Made by a program: the position numbers and the translations under genes. From the NCBI RefSeq assembly GCF_001541225.1, contig NZ_LMTS01000118.1, positions 1 through 64,000 on the forward strand: a stretch of DNA of 64,000 nt, given 5' to 3'. The notes beneath the pieces are model-generated. The model did not search any database. It had not been told where the DNA came from and saw nothing but the letters and a program-made list of their open reading frames with translations. Source of the DNA: Variovorax sp. WDL1 (lineage in GTDB: Bacteria > Pseudomonadota > Gammaproteobacteria > Burkholderiales > Burkholderiaceae_C). Below are positions 53,454 through 62,129 of this stretch, one piece after another; the first letter of the stretch is position 1, and each line of letters starts with the position of its first letter.

Positions 53454-53605
53454 GCCGCACCGGCATCACAGACGCAGGCGGTGCTGCCCTGCGCCCAGTA
53501 CCTGAAGTGCTTACCGGCCTACCTGCAGCAGGTGCCGTGGAGAGCAACGACTGCGCGCGCATCGTCTACACGGCGCGGCCGGCGCCGATCGCATTGCCGG
53601 AGTGA
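53450..53605 (+). pseudogene. pgi: Possible remnant of glucose-6-phosphate isomerase between tal and tkt
   Basis: The gap contains LPCAQYLKCLPAYLQQV in one frame and VESNDCARIV in the next, together resembling the Pgi segment LPYxQxLxxLPAYLQQLxMESNGK. A one-base shift joins them. ATG 53450 opens a 51-codon frame through the second part. In some relatives tal and pgi are fused or adjacent, which would explain a remnant here. Only about 30 residues are recognisable. Confidence 0.4.
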
Positions 53606-53609
53606 CGCC

Positions 53610-55706
53610 ATGAACGACGCGACGCGACTCGACCAGTTGTGCATCGACACGCTGCGCACGCTTTCCATCGACGCGGTGCAGAAGGCGAACTCCGGCCACC
53701 CGGGCACGCCGATGGGGGCGGCGCCGACCGCCTATTGCCTGTGGCAGCGCTTTCTGCGCTACGACCCGAACGACCCCGATTGGCCGAACCGCGACCGCTT
53801 CGTGCTGTCGGTCGGTCACGCCTCGGCGCTGCTCTACAGCCTGTTGTACCTGTGCGGCGTGAAGGCGAAGGGCGCGGGCTACGAACAGTCGGGCGGACTC
53901 GCGGTGACGCTGGCCGACCTGCAGAGCTTTCGCCAGGCCGGCAGCCGCTGCACCGGCCATCCGGAGTACGGCTGGACCTCGGGTGTCGAGACCACCACCG
54001 GCCCGCTCGGCCAGGGTGCGGCGACCAGCGTCGGCATGGCGATCGCGCAGCGTTGGCTCGCCGCCACCTACAACCGCCCCGGCCACGATCTGTTCGATCA
54101 CAACGTGTACGCACTGTGCGGCGACGGCGACATGATGGAAGGCATCAGCAGCGAAGCCGCGTCGCTCGCCGGCCATTTGAAGCTGGCCAACCTATGCTGG
54201 ATTTACGACGACAACCACATCAGCATCGAAGGTTCGACGTCGATCACTTTCACTGAGAACGTAGGAGCCCGTTTCGAGGCCTGCGGCTGGCAGGTCATTC
54301 GTGTCGCCGACGCGAACGACCTCGAACTGCTGACGCGCAGCCTGCAGGCCTTTGTCGAAACGCAGGATCGGCCGACGCTCGTGATCGTGCAAAGCCATAT
54401 CGGTTACGGCGCGCCGCACAAGCACGACACCAAGGAGGCGCACGGCGAGCCGCTCGGCGTCGACGAAGTGCGCCTGGCCAAGCAGTTCTACGGCTTCGAT
54501 CCGGACGTGCAGTTCGCCGTGCCCGACGGCGTACAGGCGCACTTCAGCGCGCAATTCGGCCAACGCGGTACGAGCGGGCACGAGGCATGGAACGCACACT
54601 TTGCCGCCTACCGGGCGCAGTACCCCGACCTCGCCGCGCAGATCGATCGCATGCAGCGGCGCGAGCTGCCCGACGGCTGGGACAGCGCGCTGCCGAGCTT
54701 CGCCGCCGACGCGAAGGGCCTCGCCACGCGCGAAGCGGCGGGCAAGGTGCTGAGAGCGATCGCCGAACGGATGCCGTGGCTGCTCGGCGGGGCGGCCGAC
54801 CTGTCACCGTCGACGAAGACGCATCTGAGCTTCGACTTCGCCGGTGAATTCGAGCCGCCCTCTGGCGGCAGCGATGAGGGTGGCGACTACCGCGGGCGCA
54901 ACCTGCACTTCGGGGTTCGCGAGCATGCGATGTGCGCCATCGCGAGCGGCATGGCGTTGTCGAAACTGCGGTCGTACGCGTCGAGCTTTCTGATCTTCAG
55001 CGACTACTCCCGCGGCGCGATCCGGCTCAGCGCGATGATGGGTATTCCCGTCATCTACATCTGGACCCACGATTCGATCAGCATGGGTGAGGACGGGCCG
55101 ACGCACCAGCCGATCGAGCAACTCGCCTCGTTCCGCGCGATGCCCGGCATGGTGCTGTTGCGCCCGGCCGACGCAAACGAAGTGGTCGAGGCCTGGAAGG
55201 TGATCATGGGCATCACCGACCGGCCGGCGAGCCTGGTGCTGTCGCGCCAGGCGCTGCCGACGCTCGACCGGAGCCGGTATGCGAGCGCCGGCGGCGTCGC
55301 GCGTGGCGCTTACGTGCTCGCCGACGCGGCCGACGGCAAGGCCGACGTGCTGCTGCTGGCGACCGGCAGTGAAGTTGCGCTCTGCATCGCCGCCTACGAG
55401 CAACTCAAGAGCGAAGGGATCGCGGCCCGTGTCGTCAGCATGCCGTCGTGGGACCTGTTCGAGAGTCAGAGCCCTCAGTATCGCGACAGCGTCCTCCCGC
55501 GCGCTGTGACGGCGCGAGTCTCGATCGAAGCGGCGTCACCGTTCGGTTGGGAGCGCTATGTCGGCCGCGGCGGCACGATCATAGGCATGCGTTCGTTCGG
55601 GTTGTCGGCGCCGGGCAAGGTCGCCGAAACGCATTTCGGTTTTGATGCCGCGCACGTCGCCGCCGCTGCCCGGCAACTGTTGGCGCAGCAGGCGCCGACG
55701 GCGTAA
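53610..55706 (+). CDS. tkt: Transketolase
   Basis: The 698-residue protein is full length. Motifs: [15 protein letters not shown] (residues 25-39), [34 protein letters not shown], the TPP signature [29 protein letters not shown], then the Pyr domain with [16 protein letters not shown] and [20 protein letters not shown]. It moves two-carbon ketol units between sugar phosphates. It is the only intact tkt in the window, the other (23350) being truncated. It sits eight bases before pgm. Confidence 0.96.
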   Translation: MNDATRLDQLCIDTLRTLSIDAVQKANSGHPGTPMGAAPTAYCLWQRFLRYDPNDPDWPNRDRFVLSVGHASALLYSLLYLCGVKAKGAGYEQSGGLAVTLADLQSFRQAGSRCTGHPEYGWTSGVETTTGPLGQGAATSVGMAIAQRWLAATYNRPGHDLFDHNVYALCGDGDMMEGISSEAASLAGHLKLANLCWIYDDNHISIEGSTSITFTENVGARFEACGWQVIRVADANDLELLTRSLQAFVETQDRPTLVIVQSHIGYGAPHKHDTKEAHGEPLGVDEVRLAKQFYGFDPDVQFAVPDGVQAHFSAQFGQRGTSGHEAWNAHFAAYRAQYPDLAAQIDRMQRRELPDGWDSALPSFAADAKGLATREAAGKVLRAIAERMPWLLGGAADLSPSTKTHLSFDFAGEFEPPSGGSDEGGDYRGRNLHFGVREHAMCAIASGMALSKLRSYASSFLIFSDYSRGAIRLSAMMGIPVIYIWTHDSISMGEDGPTHQPIEQLASFRAMPGMVLLRPADANEVVEAWKVIMGITDRPASLVLSRQALPTLDRSRYASAGGVARGAYVLADAADGKADVLLLATGSEVALCIAAYEQLKSEGIAARVVSMPSWDLFESQSPQYRDSVLPRAVTARVSIEAASPFGWERYVGRGGTIIGMRSFGLSAPGKVAETHFGFDAAHVAAAARQLLAQQAPTA

Positions 55707-55713
55707 CAGCACC

Positions 55714-57426
55714 ATGCCAACCCAAATCAGCCCTCTCGCCGGCAGGCGGATATCGCCGTCGTCGCTCATCGACGTGTCTAAGCTCGTCACCGCGTACCAC
55801 TCGGACGTGCCCGACCCTGCGGCCGCAGCGCAGCGCGTCGCATTCGGCACCTCGGGGCACCGCGGCTCGGCGTTCGACCGCTCGTTCAACGAATGGCACG
55901 TGGTGGCCATCACGCAGGCGATCTGCGAGTACCGCAAAGCCAACGACATCGACGGGCCGCTGTTTCTCGGCACCGACACGCATGCACTGTCGCAGCCGGC
56001 GTGCGCGAGCGCGCTCGAAGTGCTGGCGGCTCATGGCGTCGTCGTCATGCTGGCGACCAACGACGAGTACACGCCGACGCCGGCGATCTCGCACGCGATC
56101 CTTGCCCACAACCGCGGGCGCCGCGCAGGGCTCGCCGACGGCATCGTTGTCACGCCCTCGCACAACCCGCCGCGTGATGGCGGTTTCAAGTACAACCCGC
56201 CCCACGGCGGCCCGGCCGGCCCGGACATCACCAGCTGGATCGAAGCGGCGGCCAACGGTTTTCTCGAACATCGACTCGAAGGTGTGAAGCGCATGTCGCA
56301 CGCCAAGGCCCTGCAGGCCGTGACCACGCAGCGCCACGATTTTCTGAATGCCTATGTTGGCGACCTCGGCAACGTGATTGACATGGACGCGATCCGCGAC
56401 GCGAAGATCCGCATGGGGGTCGACCCACTGGGCGGCGCCGGAGTGCACTACTGGGCCGCGATAGCCGAACGCTACCGCCTCGATCTGACGGTTGTCAGCG
56501 ACGTCGTCGACCCGACGTTCCGCTTCATGCCGCTCGACTGGGACGGACAGATCCGAATGGACCCATCCTCAAAATACGCGATGCAGCGCCTGATTGGCAT
56601 CGAGAATGGCTTCGACATCGCCTTCGCCTGTGATACCGATCACGACCGCCACGGCATCGTCACCGCAGGGAGTGGTTTGCTGCCACCGAACCACTACCTA
56701 TCGGTCGCCATCGACTACCTGTTTGCCCATCGCCCGCAGTGGCCAGCGCTGGCGGCGGTCGGCAAGAGCGTCGTCAGCACGCAGCTGATCGACCGGGTGA
56801 CGGCCCGACTCGGCCGCAAACTCTACGAGGTGCCGGTCGGCTTCAAGTGGTTCGTTGCGGGTCTGCAAGACGGCTCGATCGGCTTTGGAGGCGAAGAAAG
56901 TGCCGGTGCAGCGTTCCTGCGCCGCGACGGGCGGGTCTGGACCACGGACAAGGACGGCATGATCGCAGCGTTCCTCTCGGCCGAGACCTTCGCGCGCAGG
57001 GGCCGCGACCCCGGTGCGCTGTATGCCGATCTGGCGAACGAATTCGGCAACCCGGTAGCGGAGAGGGTCGAGGCACCTGCGACGGCACCACAGAGGAAGC
57101 AGTTGGCCGCGCTTTCGCCGCAGCACATCACGTCGACCGAACTGGCCGGGGAAAAGATCGAGAGCATCCTCAGCAAGGCACCCGGCAATGGCGCGCCGAT
57201 CGGCGGCATCAAGGTTATCACTGAAAGCGGCTGGTTCGCTGCGCGGCCTTCAGGTACCGAAGACATCTACAAGATCTATGCCGAGAGTATCAAAGGCTCC
57301 GAGCACCTGCAGCGCATCCTGGATGAGGCGCAAACAATCGTCGACGCGGCGATTTCGCCTGCGTCTTCATCTTCGGGCGCGACTCCCGCTTCTGCTCCGG
57401 CTTCCTCTGGCGGAGGCCCGGGGTGA
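55714..57426 (+). CDS. pgm: Phosphoglucomutase (alpha-D-glucose phosphate-specific)
   Basis: The 570-residue protein has AFGTSGHRGSAFDRSFNEWH near the N-terminus, the phosphoserine loop VTPSHNPPRDGGFKYNPPHG, the metal-binding DTDHDRHGIV, the sugar-binding GGEESAGAAFLRRDG, and the phosphate-binding RPSGTEDIYKIYAES. It interconverts glucose-1-phosphate and glucose-6-phosphate. A low-complexity Ser/Ala/Pro tail (about 548-570) ends in a GTGA overlap with the next gene. Confidence 0.95.
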   Translation: MPTQISPLAGRRISPSSLIDVSKLVTAYHSDVPDPAAAAQRVAFGTSGHRGSAFDRSFNEWHVVAITQAICEYRKANDIDGPLFLGTDTHALSQPACASALEVLAAHGVVVMLATNDEYTPTPAISHAILAHNRGRRAGLADGIVVTPSHNPPRDGGFKYNPPHGGPAGPDITSWIEAAANGFLEHRLEGVKRMSHAKALQAVTTQRHDFLNAYVGDLGNVIDMDAIRDAKIRMGVDPLGGAGVHYWAAIAERYRLDLTVVSDVVDPTFRFMPLDWDGQIRMDPSSKYAMQRLIGIENGFDIAFACDTDHDRHGIVTAGSGLLPPNHYLSVAIDYLFAHRPQWPALAAVGKSVVSTQLIDRVTARLGRKLYEVPVGFKWFVAGLQDGSIGFGGEESAGAAFLRRDGRVWTTDKDGMIAAFLSAETFARRGRDPGALYADLANEFGNPVAERVEAPATAPQRKQLAALSPQHITSTELAGEKIESILSKAPGNGAPIGGIKVITESGWFAARPSGTEDIYKIYAESIKGSEHLQRILDEAQTIVDAAISPASSSSGATPASAPASSGGGPG

Positions 57427-58766
57427 GCGTGCCGTCGCCGCTTCCAGAGGGAGCAGGCGCAAAACCTGGCGCACTCTCCGCGGAAGACGCGACGAGGCTC
57501 TCCGACGACGAAATGCTGGATCGTCTGCAGCGTGCCGCCTTCGACTATTTCCTGAAGACTTCGAACCCGCAGAACGGCTTGGTTGCCGACACGACGCGCG
57601 ACGGCTCGCCGGCTAGCATCGCGGTGGTCGGGTTCGCGCTGTCGGCGTATCCGGTCGCGGTCGAGCGCGGCTGGATCGAGCGCTCCGATGCCGTGCAGCG
57701 CACCCTTCAAGCTTTGCGTTTCTTCTGGAACAGCGACCAGACCGGCAGATGCGACCGGCTACCGCGGCTACTACTTTCACTTTCTCGACATGGGGAGCGG
57801 TGCCCGGGTGTGGCAGTCGGAACTGTCGCTGATCGACACGCATTGCTGCTCGCCGGGATGCTGACCGCCGCCGCCTATTTCACCGCCACCACGCCGGCCG
57901 AGGTCGAACTTCGCGAACTGGCCGATGCCTTGTACCGAAGGGTCGACTGGCGCTGGGCGCAGCGCGATGGCTCGGCCGTGGCGCACGGCTGGAAGCCTGA
58001 GTCCGGATTCCTGAGCTACGGGTGGGAGGGCTACAGCGAGGCGATTCTTCTCTACGTTCTCGGCCTTGGGTCGCCGACCCATCCGTTGACCGAAGAAAGC
58101 TTCCGGGCCTGGACCGTGACCTACCAATGGGAAAACCTGTACGGGCACGACTATCTGTATGCTGGCCCGCTCTTCATTCACCAGTTCTCGCACGCGTGGA
58201 TCGACTTTCGCGGCATTCAAGACCGCTTCATGCGCGAGAAAGCCTGCGACTATTTCGAGAACAGCCGTCGCGCGACCTATGTGCAGCGCGAATACGCGAC
58301 ACGGAATCCGCGCAGCTTCATCGGCTACTTCGAAGATTGCTGGGGCCTTTCGGCAGGCGACGGCCCGACCGTCGATGCGCGGCTGGTCGCGGGCCGGCGG
58401 CAGGCGTTCTACGGCTATGCCGCGCGTGGCGTACCGTACGGACCGGACGACGGCACCATTGCCGGCTCGTCGACGCTGGCCTCGCTGGTGTTTGCACCGG
58501 AGATCGCGCTGCCGGCGGTGCGAAAGCTGTATGCGCACAGAACGCGCGGCGAGGGCGAGTCGGTACGTGCGAGCGGCTTCAACGCAACCGTCAGCGACCC
58601 CGGACCCGGCGGCTGGATCTCGAAAGGCGAGTTCGGACTGGATCAGGGGATGATCGTGTTGATGATCGAAAACTTTCGTTCCGGATTGTTGTGGCGGCTG
58701 GGCCGAAGCTGCACCTACATTCAGGCCGGCCTGCGCCGCGCCGGGTTCCGAGGCGGCTGGCTGTAG
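57423..58766 (+). CDS. Glucoamylase-family protein (PF10091-like) with an internal out-of-frame segment
   Basis: The 447-residue frame starts at GTG 57423. It shows DRLQRAAFDYFLKTSNPQNG and, after residue 150, KPESGFLSYGWEGYSEAILL, YAGPLFIHQFSHAWIDFRG, RRQAFYGYAARG and GFNATVSDPGPGGW, the signature of the glucoamylase-like domain found in the middle of NdvB and as stand-alone proteins. Residues about 108-139 are nonsense. The expected ATGYRGYYFHFLDMGSG and RVWQSELSLIDT lie in another frame between about 57747 and 57841, so two compensating indels have scrambled a conserved motif. Activity is doubtful unless this is an assembly error. Confidence 0.8.
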   Translation: MSVPSPLPEGAGAKPGALSAEDATRLSDDEMLDRLQRAAFDYFLKTSNPQNGLVADTTRDGSPASIAVVGFALSAYPVAVERGWIERSDAVQRTLQALRFFWNSDQTGRCDRLPRLLLSLSRHGERCPGVAVGTVADRHALLLAGMLTAAAYFTATTPAEVELRELADALYRRVDWRWAQRDGSAVAHGWKPESGFLSYGWEGYSEAILLYVLGLGSPTHPLTEESFRAWTVTYQWENLYGHDYLYAGPLFIHQFSHAWIDFRGIQDRFMREKACDYFENSRRATYVQREYATRNPRSFIGYFEDCWGLSAGDGPTVDARLVAGRRQAFYGYAARGVPYGPDDGTIAGSSTLASLVFAPEIALPAVRKLYAHRTRGEGESVRASGFNATVSDPGPGGWISKGEFGLDQGMIVLMIENFRSGLLWRLGRSCTYIQAGLRRAGFRGGWL

Positions 58767-58787
58767 TCGCCACGCGCCGTCACACCG

Positions 58788-60311
58788 ATGCAGCCCGACC
58801 AGGCTTCAGACACACGCACCCTCGAGTGCCCTCATGAGCGGGAGCGCCTCGGCAACGCGCGCCCGCTCGACTGGCAAAACCCGACGCCACGCGGTCCCTA
58901 CCATCTGCTGGTCATCGGCGCAGGTCCGGGCGGTCTGGTCGCGGCACGCAGCGCGGCGGCGCTTGGCGCGAAAGTAGCGTTGATCGAACGACACCTGCTT
59001 GGCGGCGACTGCCTGAACTACGGCTGTGTTCCATCGAAAACGATGATCCGGACCTCGCGGCTGTACGCTGAGATGCGAAGCGCCGCGAACTTCGGCGCCG
59101 AGGCACCGGCGGACATCCGGGTCGATTTTCCGGCGGCGATGGAACGGGTGCGGCGCATCCGCACCCGCATCAGCCGAGTCGATTCCGCAGCGCGGCTAGT
59201 CAGAGAAGGGATCGACCTGTATTTCGGCACCGCCCGCTTCGTCGGGCCCGATGCGGTCGATGTCGGCGGCACCTGCTTGCGCTTCAAGAAAGCGCTGATC
59301 GCAACCGGTTCGCGACCGATGCTGCCGACGATCCCTGGCCTTGCCGAGGCCGGCTACCTCACCAACGAAACCGTGTTCGACTTGACGGTGCTGCCGCGAA
59401 GCATGCTCGTCATCGGCGGCGGCCCGCTCGGCTGCGAACTAGCGCAGGCCTTTTGCCGCCTCGGCACGCGAATCATCATTTCCCACAGCGAACCGCTGTT
59501 CCTGCCGAAGGAAGAACGCGACGCCGCGCAAATGGTCTCCGACGCACTGGCCCGCGACGGTGTCGAGATCCACCTGAACTGCAAGGTCGTCAACATTCGC
59601 GTCGAAAGCGGCTGCAAGTTCGTTGAGATGGTCCACCACGGCAACGTAGAGACGTCCGTGGTCGATGAGATATTGACCGGGATCGGTCGCATGCCCGCGG
59701 TGCAAGGGCTCGACCTGGAGGCGGCAGGCGTCGCATACGACGCCAAAGCAGGGGTCCGCGTCGACGACTTCCTGCGCACCAGCAATCCACGCATCTATGC
59801 CGCAGGAGACGTCTGCCTCGAACACAAGTTCACCGACACCGCCGATGCCTCGGCTCGCATCGGGGTTCAGAACGCTTTGCTCCTCGGCCGCAAAAGAATG
59901 AGTGCGCTGACGATTCCGTGGTGCACCTACACCGACCCGGAGGTCGCCCATGTCGGCATCTACGTTAGACAGGCGCGCGAACGCAACATCCCGGTGAAAA
60001 CCTTTACGGTCCCGATGCATGACGTGGACCGTGCGATGGCCGATGGCGAAGAAGACGGCTTCGTGAAGATCCACGTTCGGGAAGGCACCGACACGATTCT
60101 GGGCGCCACGATCGTGGCACGGCACGCCGGCGAGATGATCAATGGCATATCGCTCGCGATGGTAGCCGGGATCGGCTTGCGGACGCTGGCCGGCGTGATC
60201 CATGCCTACCCGACCCAAGCCGAGGCGATCAAGAAGGCGGCGGACGCCTACACCCGGACGCGTCTGTCTCCGCTGCTCGGCTGGCTGTTGCGGAAATGGC
60301 TGAATCGATGA
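58788..60311 (+). CDS. FAD-dependent pyridine nucleotide-disulfide oxidoreductase (mercuric-reductase-like)
   Basis: The 507-residue class I flavoprotein has an N-terminal extension (1-37), the FAD loop LLVIGAGPGGLVAARSAAAL, the redox-active disulfide GGDCLNYGCVPSK (Cys75, Cys80), the NAD(P) loop MLVIGGGPLGCELAQ and the second FAD motif RIYAAGDVC. The C-terminal dimer domain has AYPTQAEAIKKAADAY, with Tyr where lipoamide dehydrogenase has the active-site His. There is no HMA domain and no C-terminal Cys pair, so it is not a true MerA. It ends in a hydrophobic LSPLLGWLLRKWL tail. Substrate unknown. Confidence 0.88.
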   Translation: MQPDQASDTRTLECPHERERLGNARPLDWQNPTPRGPYHLLVIGAGPGGLVAARSAAALGAKVALIERHLLGGDCLNYGCVPSKTMIRTSRLYAEMRSAANFGAEAPADIRVDFPAAMERVRRIRTRISRVDSAARLVREGIDLYFGTARFVGPDAVDVGGTCLRFKKALIATGSRPMLPTIPGLAEAGYLTNETVFDLTVLPRSMLVIGGGPLGCELAQAFCRLGTRIIISHSEPLFLPKEERDAAQMVSDALARDGVEIHLNCKVVNIRVESGCKFVEMVHHGNVETSVVDEILTGIGRMPAVQGLDLEAAGVAYDAKAGVRVDDFLRTSNPRIYAAGDVCLEHKFTDTADASARIGVQNALLLGRKRMSALTIPWCTYTDPEVAHVGIYVRQARERNIPVKTFTVPMHDVDRAMADGEEDGFVKIHVREGTDTILGATIVARHAGEMINGISLAMVAGIGLRTLAGVIHAYPTQAEAIKKAADAYTRTRLSPLLGWLLRKWLNR

Positions 60312-60354
60312 GCCGCCGCGGAACCGAAGAACTCGTGATTGCGCGGTCGGTCTA

Positions 60355-60427
<73 letters not shown>

Positions 60428-60466
60428 GCGAAGGAATCGCGGATCAAACCATGAATTCGAACGAGG

Positions 60467-60720
60467 AAATGTCAAGGGCGACTTGCGCGGCATCGCGACG
60501 GCACGTGCGCTGACGGTTGCGACGGTGGCCAACATGAGCAGAACCTGGCCTTCGCCTTCGTCTATAACGCGCTCGGCATTCCGCTCGTCGCCGGCGTGCT
60601 GTATCCCTTCACGGGCTTGTTGCTGTCGCCCATGTCGCTGCGCTGGCGATGAGCCTGAGCTCGGCCTCGGTGATCAGCAACGCACTGCGCCTGCGGGGAG
60701 CTACCCTCCGCACAGATTGA
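60467..60720 (+). pseudogene. C-terminal remnant of a Cu(+)-exporting P1B-ATPase
   Basis: Across three frames the sequence reads [20 protein letters not shown], then [20 protein letters not shown] and [11 protein letters not shown], then [20 protein letters not shown] before TGA at 718-720. This is the end of CopA-type ATPases from the post-hinge helix to the last transmembrane segments. Two frame changes (about 60539 and about 60632) show decay. It resembles the CopA class rather than the CopB-type pump at 12871, so a second exporter was once present. Confidence 0.75.
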
Positions 60721-60838
60721 TGAGGGATCGAGGTGGCAATGCACATCCTCCGCCTCCGGCATCCCTTGGGGGGCAAGCGCCATACTGACTCCGCCGCGGC
60801 TTCGGGGGCCGACTTACGGACGAAATCGTCACCGAGGC

Positions 60839-62129
60839 CTAGGGAGGGAGGTCATCCGTTCCGCGCCAGCGCGCCCGCGTTACCCCGCCCGCGCGCCAAC
60901 TTCCAGTAGTCCGATCCGCGTGCGATAACAACTCGCCGGTATGACGTGCGATTTGCTCATTCTCCTTTGACGCAACAATCCGAACCGCGCAGCGCGATCC
61001 GGCCGCGTTGATGGAAATGCTCGCGCACAGGTTTCGCGATTCGTCGAGTTCAACGCGCCGATCCAGGACAAGCCTTCGCAGATGGCGGCGCGCGCCTGCG
61101 CGTCATTTTCGCCAATGCCGCCGGTGAAAACGATGAGGTCGACGCCATCCAACGCAGCGATCATTGCGGCGATTTGCTTGCGCACTCCGTAGCAGAACAT
61201 TTCAACGGCAAGCGCCGCATCGGTATTAGATGAAGCAGCCTCATGCAGGCGCCGCATATCGCTGCCAACGCCGGAAATGCCCAGAAGGCCTGAGCGGCGA
61301 TCGACCAGCGCTTCGAGCATGGCCGCATCGAACTTCTTCTCACGCAGCAGATAGACCAGAACGCCCGGATCGAGATCGCCACTGCGCGTGCCCATGATCA
61401 CGCCGCCGGTGGGGGTCAAGCCCATGCTGGTGTCGACCGATCGACCGCCCTTGACAGCGGTGATGCTGGCGCCGTTGCCGAGGTGGGCGACGACCACGCG
61501 GTTCGGCAGATCGTTGCCCAATTGGTGCACGATCGATTCGATCGAAAGGCCGTGAAATCCGTAGCGCAGGATGCCCTCCGATTGCAGTTTCCTGGGAATC
61601 GGGAGGACACGTGCGACCTCCGGCAACCCGGAGTGAAAGGTGGTGTCGAAGCAGGCTACCTGCGGAACACCGGGAAAATTCTCCAGGGCAAAGCGAATGA
61701 CCGACAGCGTCGAGGGCATATGCAGCGGTGCAAACGCGCTGGCGGCTTCGATCTGCCGCAATACCGAATCATCGATGATGCAATGCTGGCGCAGCTTCGG
61801 TCCGCCATGCACGATTTGGTGCCCGATGGCGGCCGGTGACGGCACTCCAGACTCAGCAAGAAGTCTTGCGATGCGGATGATGCTTCGCGTTGGCTGGCAA
61901 CGGATGCCACCTCGGAGACTAGCTCCTTGTGGTGTGAGTCTTGTGCGCGGGATCTGCCTTTGCTGTCGCCTATCGACTCAGCCTCTCCGGAAAGCACCGT
62001 TTCGGTGCGGGCAGGTTCAACCCGGTACATACCGAACTTGAGCGAGGAAGAACCGCTGTTCAGCGCGAGCACATGCGAGCCCGGTTGCGCGCCTGTTGTG
62101 CCGCGTGTGTGGGCGGCCATCGTGTTCAT
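60839..62129 (-). pseudogene. ackA: Acetate kinase with two frameshifts
   Basis: ATG 62129 starts a good N-terminus (HVLALNSGSSSLKFGMYRV). Near 61881 the frame breaks (ASQREA) and continues elsewhere as IIRIARLLAESGVPSPAAIG, then HQIVHGGPKLRQH, HLGNGASITAVKGGRSVDTS, MGLTPTGGVIMGTRSGDLDP, and FTGGIGENDAQARAAICEGL. Near 61054 it breaks again and continues as RVELDESRNLCASISINAAG and VRIVASKENEQIARHT. With two single-base corrections the protein would be a normal acetate kinase making ATP from acetyl-phosphate. It overlaps the phosphoketolase stop by ATGA. Confidence 0.85.

Noticed and set aside
58788..60311. Annotation as true mercuric reductase (MerA)
   Set aside because: The HMA domain and the C-terminal cysteine pair required for mercury are missing and no other mer gene is nearby.
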